A DNA stretch of 18,895 bases from JAUXFK01 sp034189035 (GTDB lineage Bacteria > Desulfobacterota > UBA8473). The translations under genes and the position numbers were made by a program. The stretch is taken from NCBI GenBank assembly GCA_034189035.1, contig JAXHVA010000081.1:1-18895 (forward strand). The letters run 5' to 3'. Numbering within the stretch: position 1 is the stretch's first letter; the number at the start of each line of letters is the position of its first letter. The notes beneath the pieces were generated by a model, which worked only from the letters and a program-made list of their open reading frames with translations, had not been told where the DNA came from and searched no databases. This document shows, piece after piece, positions 9,191 through 17,704 of the stretch.

Positions 9191-9616
9191 TTGATCAGCT
9201 ATTGTGGTTTATATTGCAGAGATTGTCCAAACTACAAAGGTGAGATAGCGGATTTGGCCAGAGACCTGAGGAAGAAGTTAAGGGAAGCGAAACTTGACCG
9301 TGTTTCTAAAGGATTATCCAACTACTTCAAGGAGTTTCAAGAGTACGATACGTGTTACGGAGTTTTGGGAGCAATGATAAGACTTCGTTGCAAGAGAGGG
9401 TGCGAAGATGGGGGTGGAAATCCAAATTGCAAAATCAGAAGGTGTTCTTTGAAAAAAGATATAACTGGGTGCTGGGAGTGCGACACCTTTGAAACATGTG
9501 AGAAATTCGGTATGTTACGGCCGACACATGGAGAAGCCTGCCTGAAAAATCTAAAAAGAATCAAGAAAAAAGGACAGGACAGATTCCTTGAAGGAAAGAG
9601 GGATTGGTATGTATGA
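9191..9616 (+). CDS. DUF3795 cysteine-rich protein
   Basis: This is a small soluble protein with the N-terminal motif ISYCGLYCRDCPNY (C-x3-C-x2-C) and a second cysteine group, GCWECDTFETCEKF, that identify the DUF3795 family of anaerobic bacteria and archaea. Family members are thought to bind metal, but the function is unknown. The only standard start in frame is TTG at 9191. However, homologous-looking sequence (DNKELISYCG) extends upstream to a stop at 9131-9133 with no ATG, and GGAG at 9156-9159 is well placed for the ATA at 9170. The ancestral start was probably there, so initiation may now be weak. The gene stands alone. Confidence 0.8.
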   Translation: MISYCGLYCRDCPNYKGEIADLARDLRKKLREAKLDRVSKGLSNYFKEFQEYDTCYGVLGAMIRLRCKRGCEDGGGNPNCKIRRCSLKKDITGCWECDTFETCEKFGMLRPTHGEACLKNLKRIKKKGQDRFLEGKRDWYV

Positions 9617-9663
9617 CAATAGCCTGATATGTAATAACTTTAGTGGCTGTCTTATAGATCTTC

Positions 9664-10665
9664 TTATTTCAGTTCAAACCGGTTTTCTCGAGCAATCTTT
9701 TCCCCCCTCAGGGACGAGCGGCTCACCGCAGATTGGCTTATGTTGAGCTTTTTCCCAATCTCAATGGTTGTCATCCCAAGCTTTCGATGGGCCCAAAAAC
9801 ATAAAAGACTGCGTGCCTTAACAGTTTGTGGTGATTTTCCAAAAGCCGTAATTTCTTCAATTCCCATTGACATAACCTGAGCGACCCGTTGCACTACCCT
9901 GTTGAAATCATAGCCCTTGGCTTTTAATTCATATTTCTTCTCAAGTTCTTCTCCGGCGGACCTGAGGGTATCCTCTACAAAATCACTGTCACCTAAGATA
10001 CGCTCATCCCCTTTTACTCGGATACCGGACTTCCTAAGCTCTTTAACTGCTGTCCAGCCGCCGATACTCCGTAATAATCCACCGCCGGAAAGGTCAGGCC
10101 GTTTGCCCTGAGAAATCCCTTTTTCGACAAACTCTCGATATCTTCTTCGGGCGATCCTTTTTTCATTAGAGAATAACCTATAAATATAGTCAACGTTTTG
10201 CCATTCTTGTTTTGTTGTATTTATAAGAACGCTATGACCACACCACGGATGCTGATTCAGGCTTTTCATATCTGCCACTTCTTTTACCCTCAGAGGATTC
10301 AAGTGGATATAGCGGACCAACTCCTTGAGATAGAGATCCTCCTGACATAAAATCGATTTATACCGGTTTTGAAAAAGCTGACCGTGTCGGCGATATTTTC
10401 TGTTGAACCATACAGCGTATCCGGTAAGAAGACGGCTCATCAATACAGAAACCGGAATCAAACCGGTCTTTAGCAATAAATGGGCATGGTTTGAGAGCAA
10501 CGCCCAGGCAAAGCAGTCCGTTTGGGTCTCTAAAATCAATCTTCCGGTTCGATCTAAAAAATTTTGCCGATCACAATTAGACCGGAATATTTTCTTACCT
10601 TCGATCCCCCTAACAATCACATGATTCAGTGCGCCTGGTCCATCTATTCTCGCTTTTCTTGGCAT
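9664..10665 (-). CDS. REP-associated tyrosine transposase (RAYT), IS200-like Y1 family with C-terminal HTH
   Basis: This is a single-strand DNA transposase-like protein of 333 residues. The N-terminal Y1 domain starts MPRKARIDGPGALNHVIVRG, has the metal-binding His-x-His at residues 60-62 (NHAHLLLK), then GQLFQNRYKS near 95-104 and RYIHLNPLRV near 118-127, whose Tyr is the likely nucleophile. A long C-terminal half ends in a DnaA/Trp-repressor-like helix-turn-helix (TTIEIGKKLNISQSAVSRS). This architecture is the known long RAYT subfamily. Such genes are usually single-copy, cell-domesticated and stable, not IS elements with flanking ends. The frame is intact. The start is ATG 10663-10665, with AGGT ten bases upstream. 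Repeated TTGGGAAA-type motifs lie just upstream at 10687-10790. Confidence 0.9.
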   Translation of the reverse strand: MPRKARIDGPGALNHVIVRGIEGKKIFRSNCDRQNFLDRTGRLILETQTDCFAWALLSNHAHLLLKTGLIPVSVLMSRLLTGYAVWFNRKYRRHGQLFQNRYKSILCQEDLYLKELVRYIHLNPLRVKEVADMKSLNQHPWCGHSVLINTTKQEWQNVDYIYRLFSNEKRIARRRYREFVEKGISQGKRPDLSGGGLLRSIGGWTAVKELRKSGIRVKGDERILGDSDFVEDTLRSAGEELEKKYELKAKGYDFNRVVQRVAQVMSMGIEEITAFGKSPQTVKARSLLCFWAHRKLGMTTIEIGKKLNISQSAVSRSSLRGEKIARENRFELK

Positions 10666-11295
10666 AGTTATTACCTAATGTCAACCCTGGGAAATATTGT
10701 TCTGTTATAAGAATTATCGTCACTTCTTGGGAAATACTTAATAAGCTATAGTGAAATATTCTGATAATACAGTTATTGCATATTGGGAAGACATTTTTCC
10801 TCACTCGAATTGAGTGTGTCACAAAACCAAGAACGATTGATATAGAAACTCAACATGTCTTCGTTAAAAGCTCTCTCAAATAGGCTGTAGAGAGTGCCGC
10901 TGGAGTATTAAGGGTAATTTTTCTCGTGTAAGTCAATTTTATTCTAGAAGGCCATGCTATATGCCCAATGAAAGGAGTATCAGTCATTAAGATTATTCTC
11001 CCCTTGAAATAAAGAGACTACAAACTGAGATGATCTTTCTATAGCCTTTAGAGCCCAAGATCACCTTTATAGAGGAAGGAGTATCCTAAAGTGGACGATA
11101 GGGAAGAATGAGGGTATTAAAGTTATCTCAACAATAGCAATTGAAAGGGTTTTAAGAGGAGCCGTATTCGGCAAATCTTCACCTTTAGAGCTTTGACAAT
11201 TTTTTATTTCTGGATGAACATGAGTTAAAGGATAGTATGCAGACCGAATGGGGGTATTATTCCTATAAATAGGATAATTGATGCAATTAAAGCTT
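10666..11295. other. 630-bp gene-free region between RAYT and PHP genes
   Basis: Apart from the repeats above there are two dyads: CACTCGAATTGAGTG near 10802-10816 and TCCTATAAATAGGA at 11261-11274. A + strand stretch of about 65 codons at roughly 11025-11200 is open (through SILKWTIGKNEGIKVIST) but has no start codon or ribosome site. I see no gene. The stretch could hold remnants too eroded to name. Confidence 0.4.
10687..10790. repeat. Four copies of a (C/T)TGGGAAA-type motif upstream of the RAYT gene
   Basis: The copies are CTGGGAAATATT at 10687-10698, TTGGGAAATACT at 10727-10738, TAGTGAAATATT at 10749-10760 and a weaker TTGGGAAG at 10783-10790. They lie 20-125 bp upstream of the transposase start. 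They could be operator sites or recognition sequences of the RAYT. They are too short and AT-rich to exclude chance. Confidence 0.35.
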
Positions 11296-13506
11296 TTACT
11301 TAACCCATATCGGCGCTGTTACAGCAACCTGTTCAGTTTTACCGTCATCATCGTCAAATAGATTCTCTGATGTAATTTTCGCAAAATAACACCCCTTTAC
11401 AGCTGAAACTTCAGGGTACCATTGCATTTTCTCAATAGTTACATCAAGTATTTTTTCAGCGACTACAGAATTATCGCTGTTCAAGAGTTCAATCCTTTTT
11501 ATCGGTTCATCATCACTTACGGCAATCGTAAATGTGATTCTGTTCCCTGTTGCCAGAACTTCAGACCCCATCCAATACTCGTTATACTTAAATATCACTT
11601 CGATATTAGGATCATCTGATGAATAGATTCTGCGCTTTCTCATGGCATCCAGTAATGCCACTCTGCTTAATTCAGGTGCGATAATCACTGTCCTGTGAGT
11701 GTTTGAGTCAAGACTGTGATTGTCCTGATTGTTGGTTGGGGCGATCCGCCACCCTCTATCAAGGGCCTTGGAATAATACTCGAGATATTCGGAATCGTTG
11801 TTTCCTATCCTCTTGTTCCCTGTTTCTATTGCAAATATATTGTCTATAACAGATTCTTTATAGGCCAGATAATGGAAAACAAGGAATTCGCGTCCCGGAT
11901 GATTGAACTGAGCAAGGCCATTGTTTCTTTTAAGCCACCGATAAAATGATCTTAATGTAGGACGTGTGATACTGCTCGTATATCTATCTGTACCGAACAC
12001 ATTGATATGTCCTGTTATGGAATGACTCCATTCAAATCCCCTGAGCGCAACAAAGGATCCATTATCATTAAAGGCGTCTGCCTGTTTTCCTATATCATTC
12101 CACTCTCTTGGAAGGATCTGCTCAGCATGATCTGTTACAGCATAGAAGTCATATCCTGCGATATCACGCGCCCAGGTAAATGCTTCCCTTGGAGTGCCCT
12201 GCCCATCTGAGTACTCTGTATGGCTATGGAGATTGCCAAAATACATCTTCATATCGCCTGAAATGTCACTAGAATAGAATCCTACATAGATGGGACTTGT
12301 AATAGCGAGGAGTTTACTATAGAGGAGTTGATCCACTTGTTCATCAACATCGAGTTGGCCATAAAGCATAACCCTGTAATAATCGAGATCTTTCATTGTA
12401 TCAGTAAAGGTAACAACAGGAGACTTGCCTATGAGAACCCATGCCCTCATGAGTGTGTCGTTTTTAATCATCCCTGCGATTCGAATATTATCCGTAATTC
12501 CATTGGATATATTCTTTACTCTTAATCCTTGAATCGCATCCTCATGTGTGAACAGACCCAGTTGAAGTTTCTCTACTGCATAAGTGTCCAACTCTGCTAC
12601 ATCATAACTATTTTCGGCTATACTCGTTTCATCTTGGTCCACTACGAGTATCTTGAAGATAACTTCTCTTTGTGTTCCAGAAAGATTATCTCCGAGAACA
12701 GTTTCAAAGATGCCATCATTATCTTTATCAGCTTGAAACTCGAGTCTAGCCGCATCCGGTGAATAACTTATAGACGTATGACCAGCCTTGATAGCATCCA
12801 GAATCGCTTGGGCTGTTTTATCCTCAGCATATACCCAGGTTATTGGGTTGCCCAGAACAGAAAGAATAGATTGCCCTTCTCTAAGATGATGGCTGTTACT
12901 GAGTTCTACACAAGCCATCATCTTTTCGGACAGCAAAATGGAATCCCAGATTTGACCTGGGGCCAAAGCATTAAAATCTAAAGTCCGATACATGGAGTTC
13001 CTAATCTCTAGACTATCGATTTCCTCATAAAAAGGATCTTTCCAGTGATAGCAGATATAGGCTGCACTTTGATTTGCCCAAAAAAGTGCACTCTGCTCGT
13101 GGGCTTCGGCAATAGTGGCTTTCGCATCACCATATACATTTGCCTCCCACAATTTTTCATAATAAAATGGTGTTGCTGTCCACATACTGGCATGCCTTTC
13201 ATTGGTTATCCATTCTAGGCCATATAGCAGGGTGACTGTTTCAGATCTGTAATCCGGATCATACAAGTGGGCGGGTTGACTGTTCGTATCGTTATCATGA
13301 TCTGTGAGAGCAAAAAAATCAAAGCCAAGAGATTCGACAGCGATGATTACAGCAGCAACTGAACTGTCACCATCGCTGTGAATTGAATGGGAATGGAGAT
13401 CGCCCTTGTACCATTTAAGGTTTTCTGCATAAGCAATTGAACTGAAAAAGGAGTAAACACAAACAATAACGAAGATACAGTATTTTTTCTTTAAGATCTT
13501 AATCAT
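11296..13506 (-). CDS. Secreted protein with two PHP metallohydrolase domains (CehA/McbA-like)
   Basis: This is an exported metal-dependent hydrolase of about 736 residues. An upstream ATG at 13557 is in frame, but the ATG at 13504-13506 starts a clean signal peptide (three lysines, hydrophobic core, IAYA cleavage site near residue 27) and has GAAGG just upstream, so I chose it. The first PHP domain begins KWYKGDLHSHSIHSDGDSS (His-x-His near 38-40), with FFALTDHDND following. The second begins FGNLHSHTEYSDGQGT (near 427-429), with FYAVTDHAEQ, then an FEWSH segment and FNHPGRE. Both halves keep the metal-binding His/Asp pattern. The region between, about residues 280-415, and the C-terminal 80 residues look like beta-sandwich modules. 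CehA/McbA relatives hydrolyse esters and phosphoesters; the substrate here is unknown. No partner gene is close. Confidence 0.85.
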   Translation of the reverse strand: MIKILKKKYCIFVIVCVYSFFSSIAYAENLKWYKGDLHSHSIHSDGDSSVAAVIIAVESLGFDFFALTDHDNDTNSQPAHLYDPDYRSETVTLLYGLEWITNERHASMWTATPFYYEKLWEANVYGDAKATIAEAHEQSALFWANQSAAYICYHWKDPFYEEIDSLEIRNSMYRTLDFNALAPGQIWDSILLSEKMMACVELSNSHHLREGQSILSVLGNPITWVYAEDKTAQAILDAIKAGHTSISYSPDAARLEFQADKDNDGIFETVLGDNLSGTQREVIFKILVVDQDETSIAENSYDVAELDTYAVEKLQLGLFTHEDAIQGLRVKNISNGITDNIRIAGMIKNDTLMRAWVLIGKSPVVTFTDTMKDLDYYRVMLYGQLDVDEQVDQLLYSKLLAITSPIYVGFYSSDISGDMKMYFGNLHSHTEYSDGQGTPREAFTWARDIAGYDFYAVTDHAEQILPREWNDIGKQADAFNDNGSFVALRGFEWSHSITGHINVFGTDRYTSSITRPTLRSFYRWLKRNNGLAQFNHPGREFLVFHYLAYKESVIDNIFAIETGNKRIGNNDSEYLEYYSKALDRGWRIAPTNNQDNHSLDSNTHRTVIIAPELSRVALLDAMRKRRIYSSDDPNIEVIFKYNEYWMGSEVLATGNRITFTIAVSDDEPIKRIELLNSDNSVVAEKILDVTIEKMQWYPEVSAVKGCYFAKITSENLFDDDDGKTEQVAVTAPIWVK

Positions 13507-13741
13507 AATCCCTTCAGACTTCACAACCAACATCACTTCTTTTAGATGACCATCCACTAAAAGCCATTATCAACAGTAAAAGGCGCTCCTGATCTATTAG
13601 CCTAAACGTGGATGAAGTATTGTAAATTGATGAAATATACCCGCTTACCTTGCTAAAGTGCTATGGAAAATGAAGATATTATCCTGTATTGAGAACGGAG
13701 AACCCAGGGGTGTGGAGTGTTAAACTATCAATCTTAGATGA

Positions 13742-14959
13742 TTAAGGCAGTAGTTTTCTCAAAAAGTCTTCACATGCCTTTTTGTTCATGATTCTCGGTA
13801 CAGGATACAGAGGGTGAGCTTCATATAACACACGTTCAGCAATTAATGGGATATCCTTTTCTTGAAGTTCTTTGATTCTTGTTGGGATGCCCATTTTTTT
13901 ATTCATTGTCTTTATTTTTTCTATGAATTTACGCGATAATTCTCCCCTTGTATCGTCTTTATTACCTATTCCAGCAGCAAGTGCAAGCCTAGACAGTTTT
14001 TTTTCGGCTTTCTTTCCATAAAATTCCAAGACGTATGGCAGGATTATTGCATTTGCCAAGCCATGTGGAACGCCATAGAGTCCACCCATATTATGAGCTA
14101 CAGCATGTACATAGCCCACTGATGCTCGTGTAAAGGCGGTACCTGCATAGAATGAAGCCATTGCCATATCATTGCGTTTTTCTAGATTTGAACCGTCCTT
14201 GTAAACGTCTTCTAGAGTCTCAAATATAATCCTGGTTGCTTTTTCTGCATTCTCATCTGTAAATTTGCTTCCTGTCAAACCAACATATGCTTCAATAGCA
14301 TGTGTTAATGCATCCATACCTGTCGCAGAAGTAAGATGAGGTGGCAACCCAAGCATTAATTCAGGATCCAAAACAGCTACAGGTGGTACTAGTTTCAAAT
14401 CAGCGATGCCGAACTTTTCGTGCGTTACAGCATCGGTTATTACAGCGGCTACGGAAGTTTCCGAACCCGTTCCGGCTGTAGTGGGTACTGCAAAAAGGGG
14501 TGGTAATTTTTTCCCTATCCCTACCTTAAACAAACCTCTCATTCTAGTAACAGAACGTTTCTGATTAGCAAATCGGGCTGCAATACCCTTGGCACAATCC
14601 ATTGGTGAACCACCACCAAAAGCAATAATACCCTCGCAGTTATTCGCACAATAAAGCCTAAGCCCATCTTCAATATTGTCAATAGTCGGATTGGGTTGAA
14701 CCTCATCAAAAAGCGTGTATGAAATATTGTTTTCTTTAAGACTCGTAAAGAGACCTTCTAGAAGACCTGCCTCCATAATCCCTTTATCTGTTACTATAAA
14801 AATAGTGTTAATCCCCTTTGCTTTAACGATTTCAGGTAACTTCTTTATAGATCCTGCTCCGGTGTATAAATCAGGTACGGGTATTGGCAAGATTGGAAGA
14901 GTTACTTTCCCTATTCTATGAAAGAGCCGATAAAGCGTTTTTTTGAATATCCAGATCAT
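13742..14959 (-). CDS. Iron-containing alcohol dehydrogenase
   Basis: This is an NAD(P)-dependent oxidoreductase of the group III (iron-type) alcohol dehydrogenase family, interconverting an alcohol with its aldehyde or ketone in the cytoplasm. It has 405 residues, close to the usual 380-410. The dinucleotide-binding GGGSPMDCAKG lies near 115-125 and PTTAGTGSETS near 159-169. The metal ligands appear intact: Asp and His in GMDALTHAIEAY (about 216 and 220), His in YVHAVAHNMGG (about 285) and His in GVPHGLANAI (about 299). A TTG at 14974 is possible, but ATG 14957-14959 has GGAGG exactly eight bases upstream. The first 25 residues are an unusual basic and hydrophobic extension. Substrate preference cannot be read from sequence. 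It has its own promoter. Confidence 0.93.
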   Translation of the reverse strand: MIWIFKKTLYRLFHRIGKVTLPILPIPVPDLYTGAGSIKKLPEIVKAKGINTIFIVTDKGIMEAGLLEGLFTSLKENNISYTLFDEVQPNPTIDNIEDGLRLYCANNCEGIIAFGGGSPMDCAKGIAARFANQKRSVTRMRGLFKVGIGKKLPPLFAVPTTAGTGSETSVAAVITDAVTHEKFGIADLKLVPPVAVLDPELMLGLPPHLTSATGMDALTHAIEAYVGLTGSKFTDENAEKATRIIFETLEDVYKDGSNLEKRNDMAMASFYAGTAFTRASVGYVHAVAHNMGGLYGVPHGLANAIILPYVLEFYGKKAEKKLSRLALAAGIGNKDDTRGELSRKFIEKIKTMNKKMGIPTRIKELQEKDIPLIAERVLYEAHPLYPVPRIMNKKACEDFLRKLLP

Positions 14960-15007
14960 CTTACATACCTCCAATTCAAGAGTATTAGTTTATTTCTCCT
15001 TTCTTTT

Positions 15008-15036
15008 ATATTAAAAAGAGGATGATTAGATGTCAA
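15008..15036 (-). promoter_or_regulatory. Sigma-70-type promoter for the alcohol dehydrogenase
   Basis: On the minus strand TTGACA (15031-15036) and TAATAT (15008-15013) are separated by 17 bp, a near-consensus promoter. Transcription would start near 15001, giving a leader of about 42 bases with an extra AAGGAG and then the GGAGG ribosome site at 14968-14972. Confidence 0.65.
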
Positions 15037-15048
15037 TATTTTTATTCT

Positions 15049-15349
15049 TCATATCCTGTCTGATAGATGTCCAACGTATTCATCAATAGGTTTTTTGATA
15101 CTATCCGGAAGATCCTTTAATAATTAGTACGCAGATACGACATATATTCTGCAATAGCCGAACCCGAGAACCACATGTGTTGAGGGCACTTCTCCATTGA
15201 CATACAATGGTAATTTTTGTATATTCCTCTTGCCCAAAGGGCATGTTCTTATCATTTCCGAAAGGATTGAGAAAATTCACCACCCTACTACTGTAAACAG
15301 TTTCAAGAGAGTTCATGCCGTAATAAAGGTTCCATTCAATAGTAATAGT
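15049..15349 (-). pseudogene. Remnant of an unidentified gene upstream of the alcohol dehydrogenase
   Basis: Minus-strand sequence reads as protein in two frames. The first piece runs from about 15349 (TITIEWNLYYGMNSLETVYS) through FLNPFGNDKNMPFGQEEYTK to about 15210. A single-base shift then leads to LYVNGEVPSTHVVLGFG, a TAA at 15124-15126, and LLKDLPDSIKKPIDEYVGHL, ending at TGA 15049-15051. The joined remnant is about 100 residues and reads like a C-terminus. I do not recognise the family. It has no start codon at its natural N-terminus and is cut off near the divergent crotonase gene. The ADH promoter lies just beyond its end, so the ADH may once have been downstream of this gene. Confidence 0.45.
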
Positions 15350-15413
15350 ACCTTGTGTACTGTTTTTTGATTATTTCTTTTTGAATCTCATAATTTTTAG
15401 GAGGACAAAAAAT

Positions 15414-16334
15414 ATGAATATGCAACTTGAAACCGTTAATTATGAAGAAAAAGACCTTGTGGCTACAATTACCATTAATAGACCTGAAGTAAATAACACA
15501 CTCAGCCTGCAACTCATGAAAGACCTCTGCACAGCTCTGGAAAAGGCTGAAAGTGATCCAGGCGTTGGAGTCATCGTTATTACCGGTTCTGGAGATAAGT
15601 TTTTCTGCCCGGGACTCGATCTTAACTGGGCAAAAGATCTTTTCAACAACACCCATGATGTTTGGAAAATGAACAATCAGTATGCCAGAATAATATATAA
15701 TATCAGATTTAGTGGGAAGCCGGTTATTGGAAAGATAAACGGAATAACAGCAGGGGGAGGTTGTGAAATCCTTATTGCCTGTGATCTTGTTATAGCTGCG
15801 GATCATGCAAAGTTTCAACAGGGCGAGGGAGCAGTAGGTGCAATAGCAAGCTATGCAACACAAACTCTTACACCTATTATCGGGGACAGGAAAACCAGAT
15901 GGTTCTTATTTACAGATGAAGTAATAGACGCCAAGACAGCCCTTGAATATGGTTTAATAAATAAGGTTGTTCCTTACAAAGACTTAGATGAAGAAGTTGA
16001 CAGATTATGCAAGACATTATTAAAAAAGGCTCCATGGTCTTTGAGATTTACAAAAGATCAGATAAATGTATGGTTCGACATGGTTTCACATACCATACGA
16101 CAAGGAAGTGATTTTTGGTGTTTGCAATCAACAAGTCCTGAAACATTAGAGGGTATAAGCGCATTTAGAGAAAAAAGGACTCCGAAACATATTGAGCTGC
16201 GACAAAAAACTGCAGAAGGCAAATCACATACATATCTGTGGGGGCCTCCAACAGAGACATGTCCGAAATGTAATACCAGATGGCTTCCTGAAGAATTCGA
16301 GTTTTGTGGAAAATGTGGTGCAAAACTAAAATAA
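15414..16334 (+). CDS. Enoyl-CoA hydratase/isomerase (crotonase) family protein with C-terminal zinc ribbon
   Basis: This crotonase-fold acyl-CoA enzyme has 306 residues. The start is ATG 15414, eight bases after AGGAGG; the frame is open further upstream but lacks a ribosome site there. The oxyanion-hole region KFFCPGLDL near 62-70 and GITAGGGCEILIACD near 110-124 are standard. Glu about 118 and Glu about 138 (QQGEGAVGA) match the two catalytic glutamates of enoyl-CoA hydratase, so hydratase-type chemistry is possible. The unusual part is the tail: Cys283, Cys286, Cys298 and Cys301 (C-x2-C-x11-C-x2-C, ending GKCGAKLK) form a zinc ribbon, preceded by TYLWGPPTET. Crotonases are normally about 260 residues without this. 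The substrate is unknown. The gene stands alone, convergent with the aldo/keto reductase. Confidence 0.9.
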   Translation: MNMQLETVNYEEKDLVATITINRPEVNNTLSLQLMKDLCTALEKAESDPGVGVIVITGSGDKFFCPGLDLNWAKDLFNNTHDVWKMNNQYARIIYNIRFSGKPVIGKINGITAGGGCEILIACDLVIAADHAKFQQGEGAVGAIASYATQTLTPIIGDRKTRWFLFTDEVIDAKTALEYGLINKVVPYKDLDEEVDRLCKTLLKKAPWSLRFTKDQINVWFDMVSHTIRQGSDFWCLQSTSPETLEGISAFREKRTPKHIELRQKTAEGKSHTYLWGPPTETCPKCNTRWLPEEFEFCGKCGAKLK

Positions 16335-16357
16335 GGGGACAAAGGGGGTAGATGATA

Positions 16358-17521
16358 TCATTTTGTGTTGTTCCTTTTATCAAAAGACTCATGAGCTTTC
16401 TTGAGCCATTCTGAGATGGAGATGTTTTGAGGACACTTCTCTTCACACTCAAGGCACTCAATACAATTATTGGCCCATTTCTCTTGGGGCTGGCCAAAGT
16501 AAAGAAACCTTGGCGTTTGCAGGTCGTTATAAATGATGGAGTCATTGTAACATGTAAAAGCATGAGGGATATTAACGCTATTCGGACATGGCATGCAATA
16601 TCCACAGTTTGTACAGGGAATAGGACTTAATTCTCTGTATATTTCCCGCACTTCATCGATAAGGGCGAGGTCATTTTCATCGAGTGAAGCGACACCGGAA
16701 CGCTCGGCAGATGCGATATTTTCAATGACTTGATCCATGGAGCTCATCCCACTGAGAACCACCGAAACTCCAGGTTGGTTCCAAATCCACTGCAATGCCA
16801 AGTCCGCTGGTGACCGTTTACTGGATGAACCTTTCCACAGCTTTTTTACAGATGGGGGGAATTCTCTGGTCAATTGCCCACCACGAAGGGGTTCCATGAT
16901 GACAACTGCCAGTCCTTTATCAAACGCATAATTGAGCCCTTTTGTTCCGGCCTGATATTCAATATCCATAATATTATATTGGATCTGACAAAAGGTCCAA
17001 CCGCTGTATGCATCTACAATTTCCTTAAAAGTATCAAAATCGTCGTGAAATGAGAAACCCAGATAGGAGATCAGGCCCTCTTTTATTTTATTTTCAGCCC
17101 ATGCAAGTGCATCCAAGTCCCTGAGTCTGGGCCAAAGTTTTTTGTTCATTCCGTGTAATAGATAGAAATCGATATGGTCTGTTTGTAAACGTTTCCGTTG
17201 TTCGTTTAAGTAACGGTCAAAATCCTCATACGATTTCACGAGCCAGGAAGGCATTTTTGTGGCCAATTTGACCTTTTCACGATACCCATCTTTTAAGGAC
17301 TGTCCAACGAGAACCTCACTCCTTCCTCCATGATATGGATAAGCAGTATCCACATAATTGACACCTTCGTCGATGGAATGCCTGATCATCTTGATAGCTG
17401 TCGGTCCATCTATATTCGGATTGAATAATGACTCGCCTTCCCCAATAGTCGGAAGGCGCATAGCACCAAACCCCAATGCCGAAACTTTCCAACTCAGTTT
17501 TCCAAATTGTCGAAATTGCAT
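16358..17521 (-). CDS. Aldo/keto reductase with C-terminal 2[4Fe-4S] ferredoxin domain
   Basis: This cytoplasmic oxidoreductase of 387 residues belongs to the ferredoxin-tailed aldo/keto reductase group common in anaerobes. The barrel begins MQFRQFGKLSWKVSALGFG. The catalytic tetrad is visible as Asp58, Tyr63 (DTAYPYHGG), Lys89 (ATKMPS) and His123 (LLHGM). The C-terminal part binds two [4Fe-4S] clusters through Cys303/306/309/312 (CTNCGYCMPCP) and Cys353/356/359/363 (CIECLECEEKCP). Substrate and electron partner are unknown. The start ATG is at 17519-17521, with AGGAG six bases upstream. The stop overlaps the perfect palindrome ATGATATCAT, 24 bp from the end of the convergent crotonase gene. 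Confidence 0.93.
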   Translation of the reverse strand: MQFRQFGKLSWKVSALGFGAMRLPTIGEGESLFNPNIDGPTAIKMIRHSIDEGVNYVDTAYPYHGGRSEVLVGQSLKDGYREKVKLATKMPSWLVKSYEDFDRYLNEQRKRLQTDHIDFYLLHGMNKKLWPRLRDLDALAWAENKIKEGLISYLGFSFHDDFDTFKEIVDAYSGWTFCQIQYNIMDIEYQAGTKGLNYAFDKGLAVVIMEPLRGGQLTREFPPSVKKLWKGSSSKRSPADLALQWIWNQPGVSVVLSGMSSMDQVIENIASAERSGVASLDENDLALIDEVREIYRELSPIPCTNCGYCMPCPNSVNIPHAFTCYNDSIIYNDLQTPRFLYFGQPQEKWANNCIECLECEEKCPQNISISEWLKKAHESFDKRNNTK

Positions 17522-17571
17522 GTAATCTCCTAATTGATTTTTTTACATTCCGCTTTTATCTGATTAAATTC

Positions 17572-17601
17572 CTTATCACTGATCAGATAGCCATCTGTCA
17601 A
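17572..17601 (-). promoter_or_regulatory. Candidate promoter and operator of the aldo/keto reductase
   Basis: On the minus strand a consensus TTGACA (17596-17601) and a fair GATAAG (17572-17577) are 18 bp apart. The spacer contains two dyads, CTGATCAG at 17579-17586 and CAGATAGCCATCTG at 17584-17597, which could bind a repressor. The leader to the ATG at 17521 would be about 45 bases. Confidence 0.45.
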
Positions 17602-17704
17602 TTATAAGAAAATACAAAAAGAATAAGTGCTGTGTGAAAGGTGAAACACGGGCGTGGATAGCCCATGCGTCCCAGATGATCTGCCGGTTTTGCACTACAT
17701 CATA

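Noticed and set aside
10687..10790. CRISPR array
   Set aside because: The repeated motif is only 8-12 bp, spacing is irregular and no cas gene is present.
10610..10822. 70-codon minus-strand frame upstream of the RAYT gene
   Set aside because: It overlaps the transposase start and the motif repeats, and its composition does not look like protein.
15367..15396. TTGATT and TAATTT, 18 bp apart, before the zinc-ribbon crotonase
   Set aside because: The predicted transcription start would fall inside the ribosome site, so this is unlikely to be the working promoter.
15336..15863. 175-codon minus-strand frame overlapping the crotonase
   Set aside because: It is antisense to a well-supported gene and rich in rare residues; a shadow frame.
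17650..17672. Imperfect GC hairpin downstream of the hydratase pseudogene
   Set aside because: The stem has bulges and no T-run follows on the minus strand, so I do not call it a terminator.
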